A stretch of 55,376 nt of DNA from Eubacteriales Family XIII. Incertae Sedis bacterium (GTDB lineage Bacteria; Bacillota; Clostridia; Peptostreptococcales; Anaerovoracaceae), in contig JAISBV010000074.1 in the NCBI GenBank assembly GCA_031266025.1, positions 1 through 55,376 of the forward strand. Direction: 5' to 3'. The position numbers and the translations under genes were made by a program. Below the pieces are notes generated by a model that was given only the letters and a program-made list of their open reading frames with translations, made no database searches and was not told where the DNA came from. This document shows, one piece after another, positions 1-7,248 of this stretch; within the stretch, counting starts at the first letter, position 1; every line of letters begins with the position of its first letter.

Positions 1-176
1 GACCCCCTGTGTGCGTTTGTTGTTTACGCAAACAATTCCAAACGAAATATGTATTGTAATATTATCACAGGAAAGGTCAAAAAACAACAAAAACACGGAA
101 ATTTAACCGAAATTCCCGCAGGCCGGCGTCATTGGCACATAGCAAGAAAAATATAGAATAACAAGAAAATACTGTA
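1..176. other. Left-edge intergenic stretch, nothing recognised
   Basis: AT-rich sequence with no convincing coding frame, ribosome binding site or hairpin on either strand. It may contain the control region of a gene lying left of the window. Confidence 0.4.
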
Positions 177-205
177 TTGACAGCCGGCTTGCGACATGCT
201 ATCAT
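177..205 (+). promoter_or_regulatory. Strong sigma-A type promoter of the small toxin-like peptide gene
   Basis: A perfect -35 TTGACA (177-182) is followed by a 17-base spacer and a -10 TATCAT (200-205). Transcription would start near 212, giving a leader of about 105 bases before the small open frame at 320. No other gene follows on this strand before the next promoter at 570, so this promoter seems dedicated to the short peptide. Confidence 0.7.
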
Positions 206-319
206 AACAGACAAGAAAAAGATTGCCCCTGCATACCAAGGCTGCGGTTTATGATGTCGGTATGAGGGGGCCTGCCGGTTACGGCGACTTGCTCCACGCT
301 TCGAGAGGAGATGGGGCCA

Positions 320-409
320 ATGAATGTAACGGACTTGCTTGGCTTGATATTGCAAGCGGTAAGTGCAGCCATTGATGTTATAACGCTGCTGAAAAGCAGG
401 AATAAATAG
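320..409 (+). CDS. 29-residue hydrophobic peptide, candidate type I toxin
   Basis: The frame has an AGGAG (306-310) nine bases before its ATG and encodes 29 residues: a short polar start (MNVTD), a hydrophobic stretch of about 18 residues and a basic end (KSRNK). This is the layout of the small membrane toxins of Firmicutes type I toxin-antitoxin loci (Hol_Tox, TxpA or BsrG-like), which act in the cytoplasmic membrane and are held off by antisense RNA. The gene has its own strong promoter, its stop abuts an 11-bp hairpin, and an opposing promoter lies just downstream. I do not recognise the exact peptide family; the toxin role is inferred from size, hydrophobicity and locus architecture. Confidence 0.5.
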   Translation: MNVTDLLGLILQAVSAAIDVITLLKSRNK

Positions 410-447
410 CATAAGCCGCCAAGCTTATTGAGCTGTGGCGGCTTATG
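410..447. terminator. Hairpin abutting the toxin-like stop codon, possible bidirectional terminator
   Basis: CATAAGCCGCC (410-420) pairs perfectly with GGCGGCTTATG (437-447), with an inner AGCT/AGCT pairing. Its left arm starts directly after the stop codon at 407-409, an arrangement typical of Firmicutes holin-like toxin loci. The T-run after it is short, so termination strength is uncertain. It would be shared by sense and antisense transcripts. Confidence 0.6.
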
Positions 448-505
448 TTTCGCAAGAATTTTCTTGGGAGCATGTCGCCCGACCAAAAGCGGCAAGCCCT
501 CTCAT
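410..505 (-). ncRNA. Putative antisense RNA to the toxin mRNA 3' end
   Basis: A minus-strand promoter-like pair (512-541) would start a transcript near 505 that runs through the hairpin at 410-447 and into the 3' end of the 29-codon gene. No open frame of interest is found on it. Type I antitoxin RNAs in Firmicutes commonly overlap the toxin 3' end in this way. The end points are estimates and the existence of the RNA is an inference. Confidence 0.3.
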
Positions 506-511
506 GGCGAT

Positions 512-541
512 ATTATACACCGGTCGACGCGAGGAATGCAA
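512..541 (-). promoter_or_regulatory. Opposing promoter downstream of the toxin-like gene
   Basis: On the minus strand a perfect -10 TATAAT (plus-strand 512-517) lies 18 bases from a partial -35 TTGCAT (536-541). It points back toward the small peptide gene and could drive an antisense RNA. Confidence 0.4.
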
Positions 542-569
542 CAGCAAATTTTTTTCTTGAAAACATATA

Positions 570-598
570 TTGACGTTCGTGCCGGCCTGCCGTATAAT
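570..598 (+). promoter_or_regulatory. Promoter of the zinc-uptake operon
   Basis: A -35 TTGACG (570-575), a 17-base spacer and a -10 TATAAT (593-598) place transcription start near 605, so the start overlaps the Fur-family palindrome at 606-624. That arrangement implies repression by a metal-loaded regulator, presumably the Fur/Zur protein encoded at 3325 in the same operon. Confidence 0.75.
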
Positions 599-605
599 AA
601 ATGCA

Positions 606-648
606 AATGCGAATCATTTGCATTTATCTTGACAAACGGGAATCATTC
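606..648 (+). promoter_or_regulatory. Fur/Zur-type operator, two palindromic sites
   Basis: AATGCGAATCATTTGCATT (606-624) is a 9-1-9 inverted repeat with one mismatch, matching the GAAT-N-ATTC core layout of Fur-family boxes. A second GAATCATTC core lies at 640-648, immediately before the ribosome binding site. Position over the transcription start and leader argues for zinc-dependent repression by the operon's own Fur-family protein. Metal identity is inferred from the ZnuABC-like genes. Confidence 0.7.
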
Positions 649-670
649 ACAAAAAAATCGGGAGGACTAA

Positions 671-1630
671 TTGAAAATGAAGAAGATTTGGTGTATACTT
701 TCAATCGGATGTATGATGATTTTCCTGCTTGCGGGCTGCGGCGCGCCGCAATCGCCGGATGCCGGCGGGAATGAGACACAAGAAGGAAGGCTTTCCGTCT
801 GCGCGTCATTTTATCCTATGTACGATTTCGCCGTGAAAATAGGCGGTGATAAGGCGAGCGTCGTAAATATGGTTCCGGCCGGCACGGAGCCGCACGACTG
901 GGAGCCCGCCGCTTCGGATATCGTCGCGCTCGAAAACGCCGACGTCTTTGTATATAACGGCGCGGGCATGGAACATTGGGCCTTGGAAGTGCTCGATACA
1001 TTGCAAAACGAAGCATTGACCGTCGTCTGCGCCTCCGCCGGTATTGAGCTCTTGGAAGGACACGACGAGCACGGGGACGAGGAAGAGTCGGAAGAGGAAG
1101 AAGGCGCCGAATTTGACCCGCACGTTTGGCTCGATCCCATGTACGCGAAACGCGAGATGGAGAATATAAAGAACGCCTTCGTTTCGGCCGACCCCGGTAA
1201 CGCGGATTATTATGAAGCCAATTACGCGGAATACGCGGACGCGCTTGACGCTCTTGACACTGAATTTCGCGACGCGCTTGCCGATTTCTCGAACAGGGAT
1301 ATCATTGTCGCGCATGAAGCCTTTGGTTATCTGTGCGCGGCCTACGGGCTCAACCAGGTTCCCATAGAGGGATTGTCGCCCGATTCGGAACCCGACCCCG
1401 CCAAAATGGCGGAAATCATAGATTTTGCGCGGGATCGTGACATAAAGGTCATCTTCTTTGAAGAATTGGTCAGCCCAAAGGTGGCCGAAACCGTCGCGGA
1501 CGCCATAGGCGCCGAAACGGACGTGCTGAACCCGATAGAAGGACCGGGCGACGGGGACGCGGCGGAAGACGGCGATTATTTCTCCGCAATGCGACGGAAT
1601 CTGGAATCCTTGAAGATCGCGCTGAGATAG
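671..1630 (+). CDS. znuA: Zinc ABC transporter substrate-binding lipoprotein (ZnuA/AdcA family)
   Basis: This is the extracellular metal-binding component of a zinc importer. Residues 1-25 form a signal peptide with lipobox LLAGC, so the mature protein is a lipoprotein. It has the cluster A-I fold features: a first metal histidine in the EPHDWEP motif, an acidic loop with histidines (HDEHGDEEE, about residues 130-145) and the second histidine in DPHVWLDP. The loop is typical of zinc rather than manganese receptors. GGAGG at 661-665 fits either the TTG at 671 or the ATG at 677; the spacing favours neither strongly. It is the first gene of an operon with znuC, znuB and a Fur-family gene, behind a Fur-type operator. 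Confidence 0.9.
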   Translation: MKMKKIWCILSIGCMMIFLLAGCGAPQSPDAGGNETQEGRLSVCASFYPMYDFAVKIGGDKASVVNMVPAGTEPHDWEPAASDIVALENADVFVYNGAGMEHWALEVLDTLQNEALTVVCASAGIELLEGHDEHGDEEESEEEEGAEFDPHVWLDPMYAKREMENIKNAFVSADPGNADYYEANYAEYADALDALDTEFRDALADFSNRDIIVAHEAFGYLCAAYGLNQVPIEGLSPDSEPDPAKMAEIIDFARDRDIKVIFFEELVSPKVAETVADAIGAETDVLNPIEGPGDGDAAEDGDYFSAMRRNLESLKIALR

Positions 1631-1656
1631 CGCGGCGCCGAAAGCAGGAGACGTGT

Positions 1657-2400
1657 ATGCCCGACGCAATCCGATTGCCCGACGCGGTCAGGGCGGACAA
1701 TCTGAGTTTTCAATACGGCGACGAGCCTGTTTTCTCACATATAGGCTTTTCATTGCGCAGGGGAGATTTCGCGGCTGTGCTCGGCGCGAACGGTTCCGGC
1801 AAAAGTACGCTCCTGCGCCTGATATTGGGCGAGCTCGTTCCGGCCTCGGGCGGCGTCCTGTTGTTCGGTAAGGACGCTCAGCATTTTGACGAATGGCATA
1901 AGGTCGGTTATCTGGCGCAGAACGGACTTGCCTCAGGCGCGAATTTTCCCGCCACGGCCGAAGAAATCGTGACGGCCAATCTCTTTTCACGCATAGGTTT
2001 TATGCGCTTTACGAAGAGAGTTCACAGGGAAAAGGCGAGGGAAGCCCTGTATCGCGTCGGTATGTCCGCCTACGCGGGGCGTATGCTCGGAAGCCTGTCG
2101 GGCGGGCAGCGGCAGCGCGTGCTCTTGGCGCGCGTGCTTGTGAGCGAACCGGAACTGCTGCTGCTTGACGAACCGACGAACGGCGTGGACGCGGAGACGG
2201 TCGCGTCTTTGCTCGCGCTGTTATCGCGGCTGAATCGCGAAGACGGCCTTACAATAGCGATGGTTACGCACGACATAGCGCGCGCGTCGGAATATGTTTC
2301 GAGAATACTGTGTCTGGAATACGGCTCCATGGTCGAACTTGACAGATCGCAGCTTGAGGAAGAGCTCTCGCACAGGCACAAGCATCCGGCGCGGCCGTAA
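1657..2400 (+). CDS. znuC: Zinc ABC transporter ATP-binding protein
   Basis: Cytoplasmic ATPase of the zinc importer, 247 residues. Walker A GANGSGKST, signature LSGGQRQR, Walker B LLLLDEPT and the H-loop histidine (VTHD) are all present, so it should be active. An AGGAG lies just before the ATG. It follows znuA by 26 bases and is followed by the permease gene after 46 bases. Length is normal for the ZnuC/AdcC/MntB family. Confidence 0.9.
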   Translation: MPDAIRLPDAVRADNLSFQYGDEPVFSHIGFSLRRGDFAAVLGANGSGKSTLLRLILGELVPASGGVLLFGKDAQHFDEWHKVGYLAQNGLASGANFPATAEEIVTANLFSRIGFMRFTKRVHREKAREALYRVGMSAYAGRMLGSLSGGQRQRVLLARVLVSEPELLLLDEPTNGVDAETVASLLALLSRLNREDGLTIAMVTHDIARASEYVSRILCLEYGSMVELDRSQLEEELSHRHKHPARP

Positions 2401-2446
2401 TGAACTGTCACAAAGTAAAGGCAGCTGCCCTTATAAAGGACACACA

Positions 2447-3271
2447 ATGGCGATTTTTGAATACGATTTCATGCGGCGGGCTTTTGCGGTAGGCTTGCTC
2501 TTGGCCGTCATCATTCCGTGCATAGGAATCATCATCGTGCTCAAGCGCCTTTCCATGATAGGCGACGCGCTGTCCCATTCGTCGCTTGCGGGCGTGGCTG
2601 CGGGGCTTATCATGGGTATAAACCCGATAGTCGGCGCGGGCGCGGCCTGTATTATCGCCGCTCTTGGCATAGAGGGAATTCGCAAGAAGCTGCCAAAGTA
2701 TTCCGAAATGTCCATCGCCATAGTCATGTCGGCGAGTATCGGATTGGCCGGCGTATTGTCGGGCCTTGTAAAAAATGCCGCGAATTTCAACAGCTTTCTG
2801 TTCGGCAGCATAGTCGCGATCAGCGATTTCGAGATGATTCTTGTGGTATGCGTGAGCTTCGCCGTTATGGCGGCGTTTGTTTTGCTGTATAAGGAATTGT
2901 TCTATGTAGCGCTTGATGAACGGGCCGCGCGGATCGCGGGAGTTCCCGTGCGAAGCGTCAATTTTATTTTTACCGTTTTGACCGCAGTCACGGTAGCCGT
3001 CGCCTCGAGGACGGTGGGCGCGCTGATCGTTTCCGCGATGATGGTCGTACCGACGGCCTGCGCCATGCAGTTCGGGAAGAGCTACAAGCAGACCGTGCTT
3101 TTTTCGATAGCATTCGCCGTAGCGTTTACAGTCATCGGGCTGTTCTTGTCGTATTACGCGCGGCTGAAGCCCGGAGGCACGATAGTGCTTACCGGCGTTT
3201 TATGCTTTCTTCTGATCCTGCTCGCGAAGAAGATCGCGGCGAGCCTTGCCGCGATAGGAAACGGGGCGTGA
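2447..3271 (+). CDS. znuB: Zinc ABC transporter permease (ZnuB/AdcB family)
   Basis: Integral membrane subunit of the zinc importer, about 274 residues from the ATG at 2447, which has AAAGGA at good spacing; a longer frame upstream overlaps znuC and has no binding site. It is hydrophobic throughout and has the family pattern near the start (RRAFAVGLLLA, MIGDALSHSSLAGVA) and the conserved TVGALIVSAMMVVPTACA segment. It pairs with the preceding ATPase and lipoprotein. Confidence 0.9.
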   Translation: MAIFEYDFMRRAFAVGLLLAVIIPCIGIIIVLKRLSMIGDALSHSSLAGVAAGLIMGINPIVGAGAACIIAALGIEGIRKKLPKYSEMSIAIVMSASIGLAGVLSGLVKNAANFNSFLFGSIVAISDFEMILVVCVSFAVMAAFVLLYKELFYVALDERAARIAGVPVRSVNFIFTVLTAVTVAVASRTVGALIVSAMMVVPTACAMQFGKSYKQTVLFSIAFAVAFTVIGLFLSYYARLKPGGTIVLTGVLCFLLILLAKKIAASLAAIGNGA

Positions 3272-3289
3272 CGCGCGCGACGTATTATG

Positions 3290-3319
3290 ATTCCACCGGC
3301 TCAAGGCAGCCGGTGGAAT
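3290..3319. terminator. Intercistronic hairpin between znuB and the Fur-family gene
   Basis: ATTCCACCGGCT (3290-3301) pairs perfectly with AGCCGGTGGAAT (3308-3319) around a six-base loop. No T-run follows, so it more likely stabilises the upstream mRNA or attenuates expression than ends transcription completely. Confidence 0.5.
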
Positions 3320-3324
3320 GACGG

Positions 3325-3756
3325 ATGGGGGTGAACGGCGTGACCGAACATCGGAACGGCTGGCCGCCGGGAATAAAGAGAACAAAGCAGCGAGAAGCCG
3401 TCCTTTCGGTGCTTGAACGGGCCGACGGCCCTTTGAGCGCGGTGGATATACGCGCGCGAACCGAATCGGACGGGGATGGCGTGTGGCTGTCCACCGTGTA
3501 CCGAATACTGGAAACTTTTGTCAATAAAGGTATTGTGCAAAGACTCGCCATAATGACGGGCGACATGGCCGTGTATGAGCTGAACCGTTCCGGCCACCGG
3601 CATTATGCCGTCTGCGTGGGCTGCAGGAAGATCATATCTATGGACAATTGTCCCATGGAGCGTTTTATTCCCGAGCTTGCGGACGGAGCTTTTCGCGTCA
3701 CGGGGCATAACTTGGAAGTATACGGGTACTGCGGCGATTGCGACGGTTACAATTAA
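3325..3756 (+). CDS. zur: Fur-family metalloregulator, probably Zur
   Basis: A 143-residue Fur-family repressor: N-terminal winged helix (residues about 15-85, with the DNA-facing segment TVYRILETFVNKGIV) and C-terminal dimer/metal domain containing HRHYAVCVGC and YGYCGDC, the paired CXXC motifs of the structural zinc site. The operon (znuACB plus zinc chaperones) makes Zur the best call over Fur or PerR. ATG 3325 and GTG 3340 are both plausible starts. The palindromes at 606-648 are the likely operator, giving autoregulation by zinc. Confidence 0.85.
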   Translation: MGVNGVTEHRNGWPPGIKRTKQREAVLSVLERADGPLSAVDIRARTESDGDGVWLSTVYRILETFVNKGIVQRLAIMTGDMAVYELNRSGHRHYAVCVGCRKIISMDNCPMERFIPELADGAFRVTGHNLEVYGYCGDCDGYN

Positions 3757-3768
3757 GGAAAGTTATTA

Positions 3769-4767
3769 ATGACGGACATATATATCATATCGGGATTTTT
3801 GGGCGCGGGCAAGACCACGCTGATTCAAAAGCTGTTGAAAGAGACGGCGTCTCGGGGCGGAAAGACAGTCGTGCTTGAAAACGACTTCGGCGATGTAGGC
3901 ATAGATGCCGCGCTGCTTAGGACGACCGGCACGGAAGTGGCCGAAATCAGCGCCGGCTGTATCTGCTGCACGCTCTCCGGCGACTTGATCCGGACATTGA
4001 AAACGCTGATCGCGCGCTTTGAGCCCGGAAGGCTCATTATAGAGCCGTCCGGCGTGGGCAAGCTGTCGGATATAGCGGCGGCCTGCGAGGACGAGGGCCT
4101 TCTTGCCGTCGCGAGACTCAGGCATAAGTTTACGGTGGTTGACGCCGTGCGCTGCCGGTCATATCTTGACAATTTCGGCGAGTTTTTTGCGGATCAGATC
4201 GAAAACGCCGACACGATATTGCTCTCCCGCGCCGAAGCGCAGGGCGACGCGGAGAACGCCCGCGCTCTTATAGCGGAGCTCAACGGGCGCGCGACCGTTA
4301 TATGCGAGCCTTGGGCGCGCGTAAACGCCGAAGCCTTACTTGCCGGCGCGCCCGGCCGAGATGATCGCCGCGCCGGCGATCATTGTCATGAAGAGCATTG
4401 TTATGAGGATCATTGTCACGGTGAGCTTTGCGCTGACGAACATTGTCATGATGAACATTGCGCGGGCGAGCACGGACATTCCGCAGAGGATGTCTTCGAC
4501 ACCGTTACAATAAGGACGGAGCATGTGTTCAGTCCGGACGACTTGAAAGCGCGCGTGCTGCGCATGGAGCAGGGCGGCGAGGGAACGGTTCTTCGCGCGA
4601 AGGGCATACTGCGCGGAACGGGCGGCTGTTTGAACTTACAATACCTGCCGGGCGACGCGCGTATAGAAAGCTGCGCGAGCGGCGGCGACGGCGACGGCGC
4701 GCTGTGCGTTATAGGCCGCGATCTTAACGGACGGGGGCTCGCCGACCTTTTCGGCGGGGTGCTCTGA
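3769..4767 (+). CDS. COG0523 (CobW/ZNG1-type) GTP-binding metallochaperone with His/Cys-rich segment
   Basis: A 332-residue G3E GTPase thought to deliver zinc to client proteins. It shows Walker A GFLGAGKT (residues 9-16), the metal-binding C64-I-C66-C67 in the family's CXCC motif, and a CobW C-terminal domain. Between them, residues about 204-237 hold many repeats of the (E/D)HC type, an extra metal-binding tract encoded by imperfect DNA repeats near 4378-4470. The NKxD guanine motif is altered to LSRAEA. The gene follows the Fur-family gene by 12 bases. In Bacillus subtilis the comparable protein YciC is controlled by Zur; a zinc role here is inferred from the operon. Confidence 0.85.
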   Translation: MTDIYIISGFLGAGKTTLIQKLLKETASRGGKTVVLENDFGDVGIDAALLRTTGTEVAEISAGCICCTLSGDLIRTLKTLIARFEPGRLIIEPSGVGKLSDIAAACEDEGLLAVARLRHKFTVVDAVRCRSYLDNFGEFFADQIENADTILLSRAEAQGDAENARALIAELNGRATVICEPWARVNAEALLAGAPGRDDRRAGDHCHEEHCYEDHCHGELCADEHCHDEHCAGEHGHSAEDVFDTVTIRTEHVFSPDDLKARVLRMEQGGEGTVLRAKGILRGTGGCLNLQYLPGDARIESCASGGDGDGALCVIGRDLNGRGLADLFGGVL

Positions 4768-4768
4768 A

Positions 4769-6352
4769 ATGGCGATCCCCGTCTATGTCGTTACGGGATT
4801 TTTGGATGCCGGCAAGACGACATTCCTGAATGATATGTTCCGCCGTCCCGACTGGCGGGATTGCAAGATAGCGGTGTTCCGCTTTGAGTCCGGCGAGATC
4901 GCGCTTGAGACCTCGGTCGTAAGCTGCACGGACGTCATGTTCTCCAAGCGCGAGTTGGACGCCGGGCCGGAGCGGGTGACGAAGCGTATGCGCGAGGTAC
5001 TGAACAGCGGCGACTTCGATGAAATATGGATTGAGTGGAACGGGGTCACGCCATTCGCGAAACTTGAGGAAATGCTTCTTTCTCACGCGCTGCGAGACCT
5101 TTGCGCTATGGGCAAGGTCATACACGTCGCGGACGCGGCCAAGGTAGAGACGCTGCTCGGCAGGGTGGGAGGCGCGCTTCCCGAGCAGATAGCAAACTGT
5201 GATTTCGCGGTCATTCGGGGCGCGTATACGTCGCGCGGATTGGAAAAATTCCGTAAGCTCCTGAGTTCTCTCAATCCGGGCGTTCGTGTGTTCGGGGCTG
5301 CGGCCGGCGACGATATCTGCCGCAGCCTTTTCAGAAGAAAACATTCCCCTTGGATATCGTTTTTGGCGCCGCTCGCGCTTGCGGTCGCGCTGTACCTGTT
5401 CGCCGCGCCGGTTCTCGAGTCCGCAGCCATACCGGTAAACAGGATAGTAAATGTATTTTTGGGGATTATATTGCAAGCAATACCATTTTTGCTGATAGGC
5501 GTAATGCTTTCGTCCGCCATCCGGATTTTCGTCAGTAAATCGGCCATAGAAAGCAGATTCCCAAAATCTATAGGAGCGGGAATGCTTGTGGCGATATTGG
5601 CCGGTTTCTGTCTGCCGGTCTGCGACTGCGCGTCCATTCCGATATTTCGCAGCCTTGTCAAGAAAGGCGTTCCGCTGCCCGCCGCCGTTACGTTTATGAC
5701 GGCGACGCCCGTGATAAATCCCGTCGTGATACTCTCGACGTATTACGCGTTCAGCGGGGATATGCGCGTCGTGATCTCGCGCGTCTGTTTCGGTCTTATT
5801 TCAGCCGTTCTGATAGGTGTGGCGTTCGCGCTGCGCCCGCCAAAGGGCGAGGTGCTGTCAGGCGGAACTGTTGACAGGCTCATGTGCGGCTGTGGTTTTT
5901 ATGAGGGAGCGGAATCGGTTACAACGCTGCGCGGGAAGTTCGATCTCCTCTTTCGTCACGCGCAGGCCGAATTTTTTGATGTGGGAAAGTACCTTGTGAT
6001 AGGCGTTTTTGTATCCGCTGTTTTTCAGGCCTTGGGCGCGGGAACGTTCGCGGCCGCGCGGAGCGGCGCCGGCTTGGCCTTTTCCGTTGTTCTTATGATG
6101 CTTATGGGCTTCGTTCTCTCTCTGTGCTCGTCGTCGGACGCCGTTATCGCGCGCAGCTTCGCGAACCGCTTTCCTATGGGCGCGCTTATGGGCTTTATGG
6201 TGTTCGGCCCTATGATGGATATAAAGAACGTCCTGATGCTTTCGTCCTGTTTTTCAAAGCCTTTCGTCATACGATTGGCTGTTTCGGCTTTTGTTATATG
6301 CTTTGCCGTTGTGTTCCTGTTTTCCGATTGGGGAGGTGTTTCGCTGTGGTAA
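4769..6352 (+). CDS. Fusion of a degenerate COG0523 GTPase domain with a COG0701 (YcgR-like) permease
   Basis: A 527-residue two-part protein. Residues 1 to about 190 resemble a CobW GTPase: Walker A GFLDAGKTT (10-18) is kept, but the CXCC metal motif and NKxD are gone. From about residue 195 it is a multi-span permease of the COG0701/UPF0718 family with the signatures CDCASIPIFRSL, ATPVINPVVI and SSSDAVIA followed by GPMMDIKN. It starts one base after the preceding stop and overlaps the next gene by 7 bases, so the three are tightly coupled. Bacillus subtilis YcgR and YcgQ form a Zur-regulated pair, which suggests a metal-related membrane function. The substrate is unknown. Confidence 0.75.
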   Translation: MAIPVYVVTGFLDAGKTTFLNDMFRRPDWRDCKIAVFRFESGEIALETSVVSCTDVMFSKRELDAGPERVTKRMREVLNSGDFDEIWIEWNGVTPFAKLEEMLLSHALRDLCAMGKVIHVADAAKVETLLGRVGGALPEQIANCDFAVIRGAYTSRGLEKFRKLLSSLNPGVRVFGAAAGDDICRSLFRRKHSPWISFLAPLALAVALYLFAAPVLESAAIPVNRIVNVFLGIILQAIPFLLIGVMLSSAIRIFVSKSAIESRFPKSIGAGMLVAILAGFCLPVCDCASIPIFRSLVKKGVPLPAAVTFMTATPVINPVVILSTYYAFSGDMRVVISRVCFGLISAVLIGVAFALRPPKGEVLSGGTVDRLMCGCGFYEGAESVTTLRGKFDLLFRHAQAEFFDVGKYLVIGVFVSAVFQALGAGTFAAARSGAGLAFSVVLMMLMGFVLSLCSSSDAVIARSFANRFPMGALMGFMVFGPMMDIKNVLMLSSCFSKPFVIRLAVSAFVICFAVVFLFSDWGGVSLW

Positions 6353-7242
6353 CGCGCGCGCGGGTTTTAAACCCGCAGGTATTTTTGGAGCTCCTGTGTT
6401 ATGCGGTATTCTCGGTACTGACGTTCTATCTCATGTACAGCGGGAAATATCTCACCTATGTAACGCCGCGCATGGCGCCGTATCTGTACTTTACGGCCGT
6501 CGTCATGCTGTTGTGGGCTTTTACGGGCGTTTTCAGGCTGTTTAGGCCGGGAAACAGGGTGCGCGTCGCTCACTGCTTTGTTCCCGTGATCCCGATACTG
6601 CTTATTTTGCTGCCGCACAGTCCGCTTTCCGCTGCGGATCTTTCATACAACTATGCCGGCGGAGGTTCCTTCTCGGGCAGCGCCGCAAAACCCGCCGCCG
6701 CTGTTTCTTCTCCGCAAAACGCGTCGCCGCCCGAGGCGGGCGCGGATTACGGGGCCGCGCAAAGCTCGCCGGGCGCCGGATTGCCGGAGCCGCCGGTTTC
6801 GAACGCCGCGCCTTTTGACGCGTCGGACGACGATGATTTTGAGGATGTCTATGTGCCTGAGACGGACGCGTCGGACAAGCCCGTTATAGAGGTAGGCGAC
6901 GACGAGTTCTATTCGTGGCTGGATGAGCTGTATATGAATTTGGATATGTACGTTGGCCGCCGTATTGCCATGACGGGTTTTGTTTTCAAGGATCCCGAGG
7001 TTCTCGGCGCGGACGAGTTCGTGCCCGCGCGTCTCGGGATGACGTGCTGCGTCGCGGATCTCGTGCCTTACGGCTTGGTCTGCAAATACAACGGAACCGG
7101 TGAGCTCACGCCCGACGAGTGGGTGCGCGTTGTGGGCGTCATTCAAGCGGGCGTGTACGAGGGAATGGAAGAACCGCAGATCGCGGTGACGTCCATCGAG
7201 CCCGCCGAACCCGTGGAAGGATATATCTATCCGTTCTTTTGA
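6346..7242 (+). CDS. TIGR03943/YcgQ-like membrane protein, partner of the permease
   Basis: About 298 residues from a GTG start at 6346, chosen because GGGAGG lies nine bases upstream; the frame is open further upstream but overlaps the permease gene without a binding site. It has two or three N-terminal membrane segments (residues about 10-85), then a proline/alanine/serine-rich linker with an acidic stretch, then an exported C-terminal domain with a conserved-looking EFYSWLDELY motif and a terminal beta-rich part. YcgQ-type proteins occur next to COG0701 permeases and are under Zur control in Bacillus. The start overlaps the preceding stop region, implying translational coupling. Confidence 0.7.
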   Translation: MVTRARVLNPQVFLELLCYAVFSVLTFYLMYSGKYLTYVTPRMAPYLYFTAVVMLLWAFTGVFRLFRPGNRVRVAHCFVPVIPILLILLPHSPLSAADLSYNYAGGGSFSGSAAKPAAAVSSPQNASPPEAGADYGAAQSSPGAGLPEPPVSNAAPFDASDDDDFEDVYVPETDASDKPVIEVGDDEFYSWLDELYMNLDMYVGRRIAMTGFVFKDPEVLGADEFVPARLGMTCCVADLVPYGLVCKYNGTGELTPDEWVRVVGVIQAGVYEGMEEPQIAVTSIEPAEPVEGYIYPFF

Positions 7243-7248
7243 CCGCCT

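Noticed and set aside
428-670. 80-codon plus-strand frame downstream of the toxin-like gene
   Set aside because: It runs through the hairpin, opposing promoter, zinc-operon promoter and operator, and has no ribosome binding site.
6360-6376. Palindrome GCGGGTTTTAAACCCGC
   Set aside because: It lies inside the first codons of the YcgQ-like gene and is probably chance or constrained by coding; similarity to the 10179 palindrome is short.
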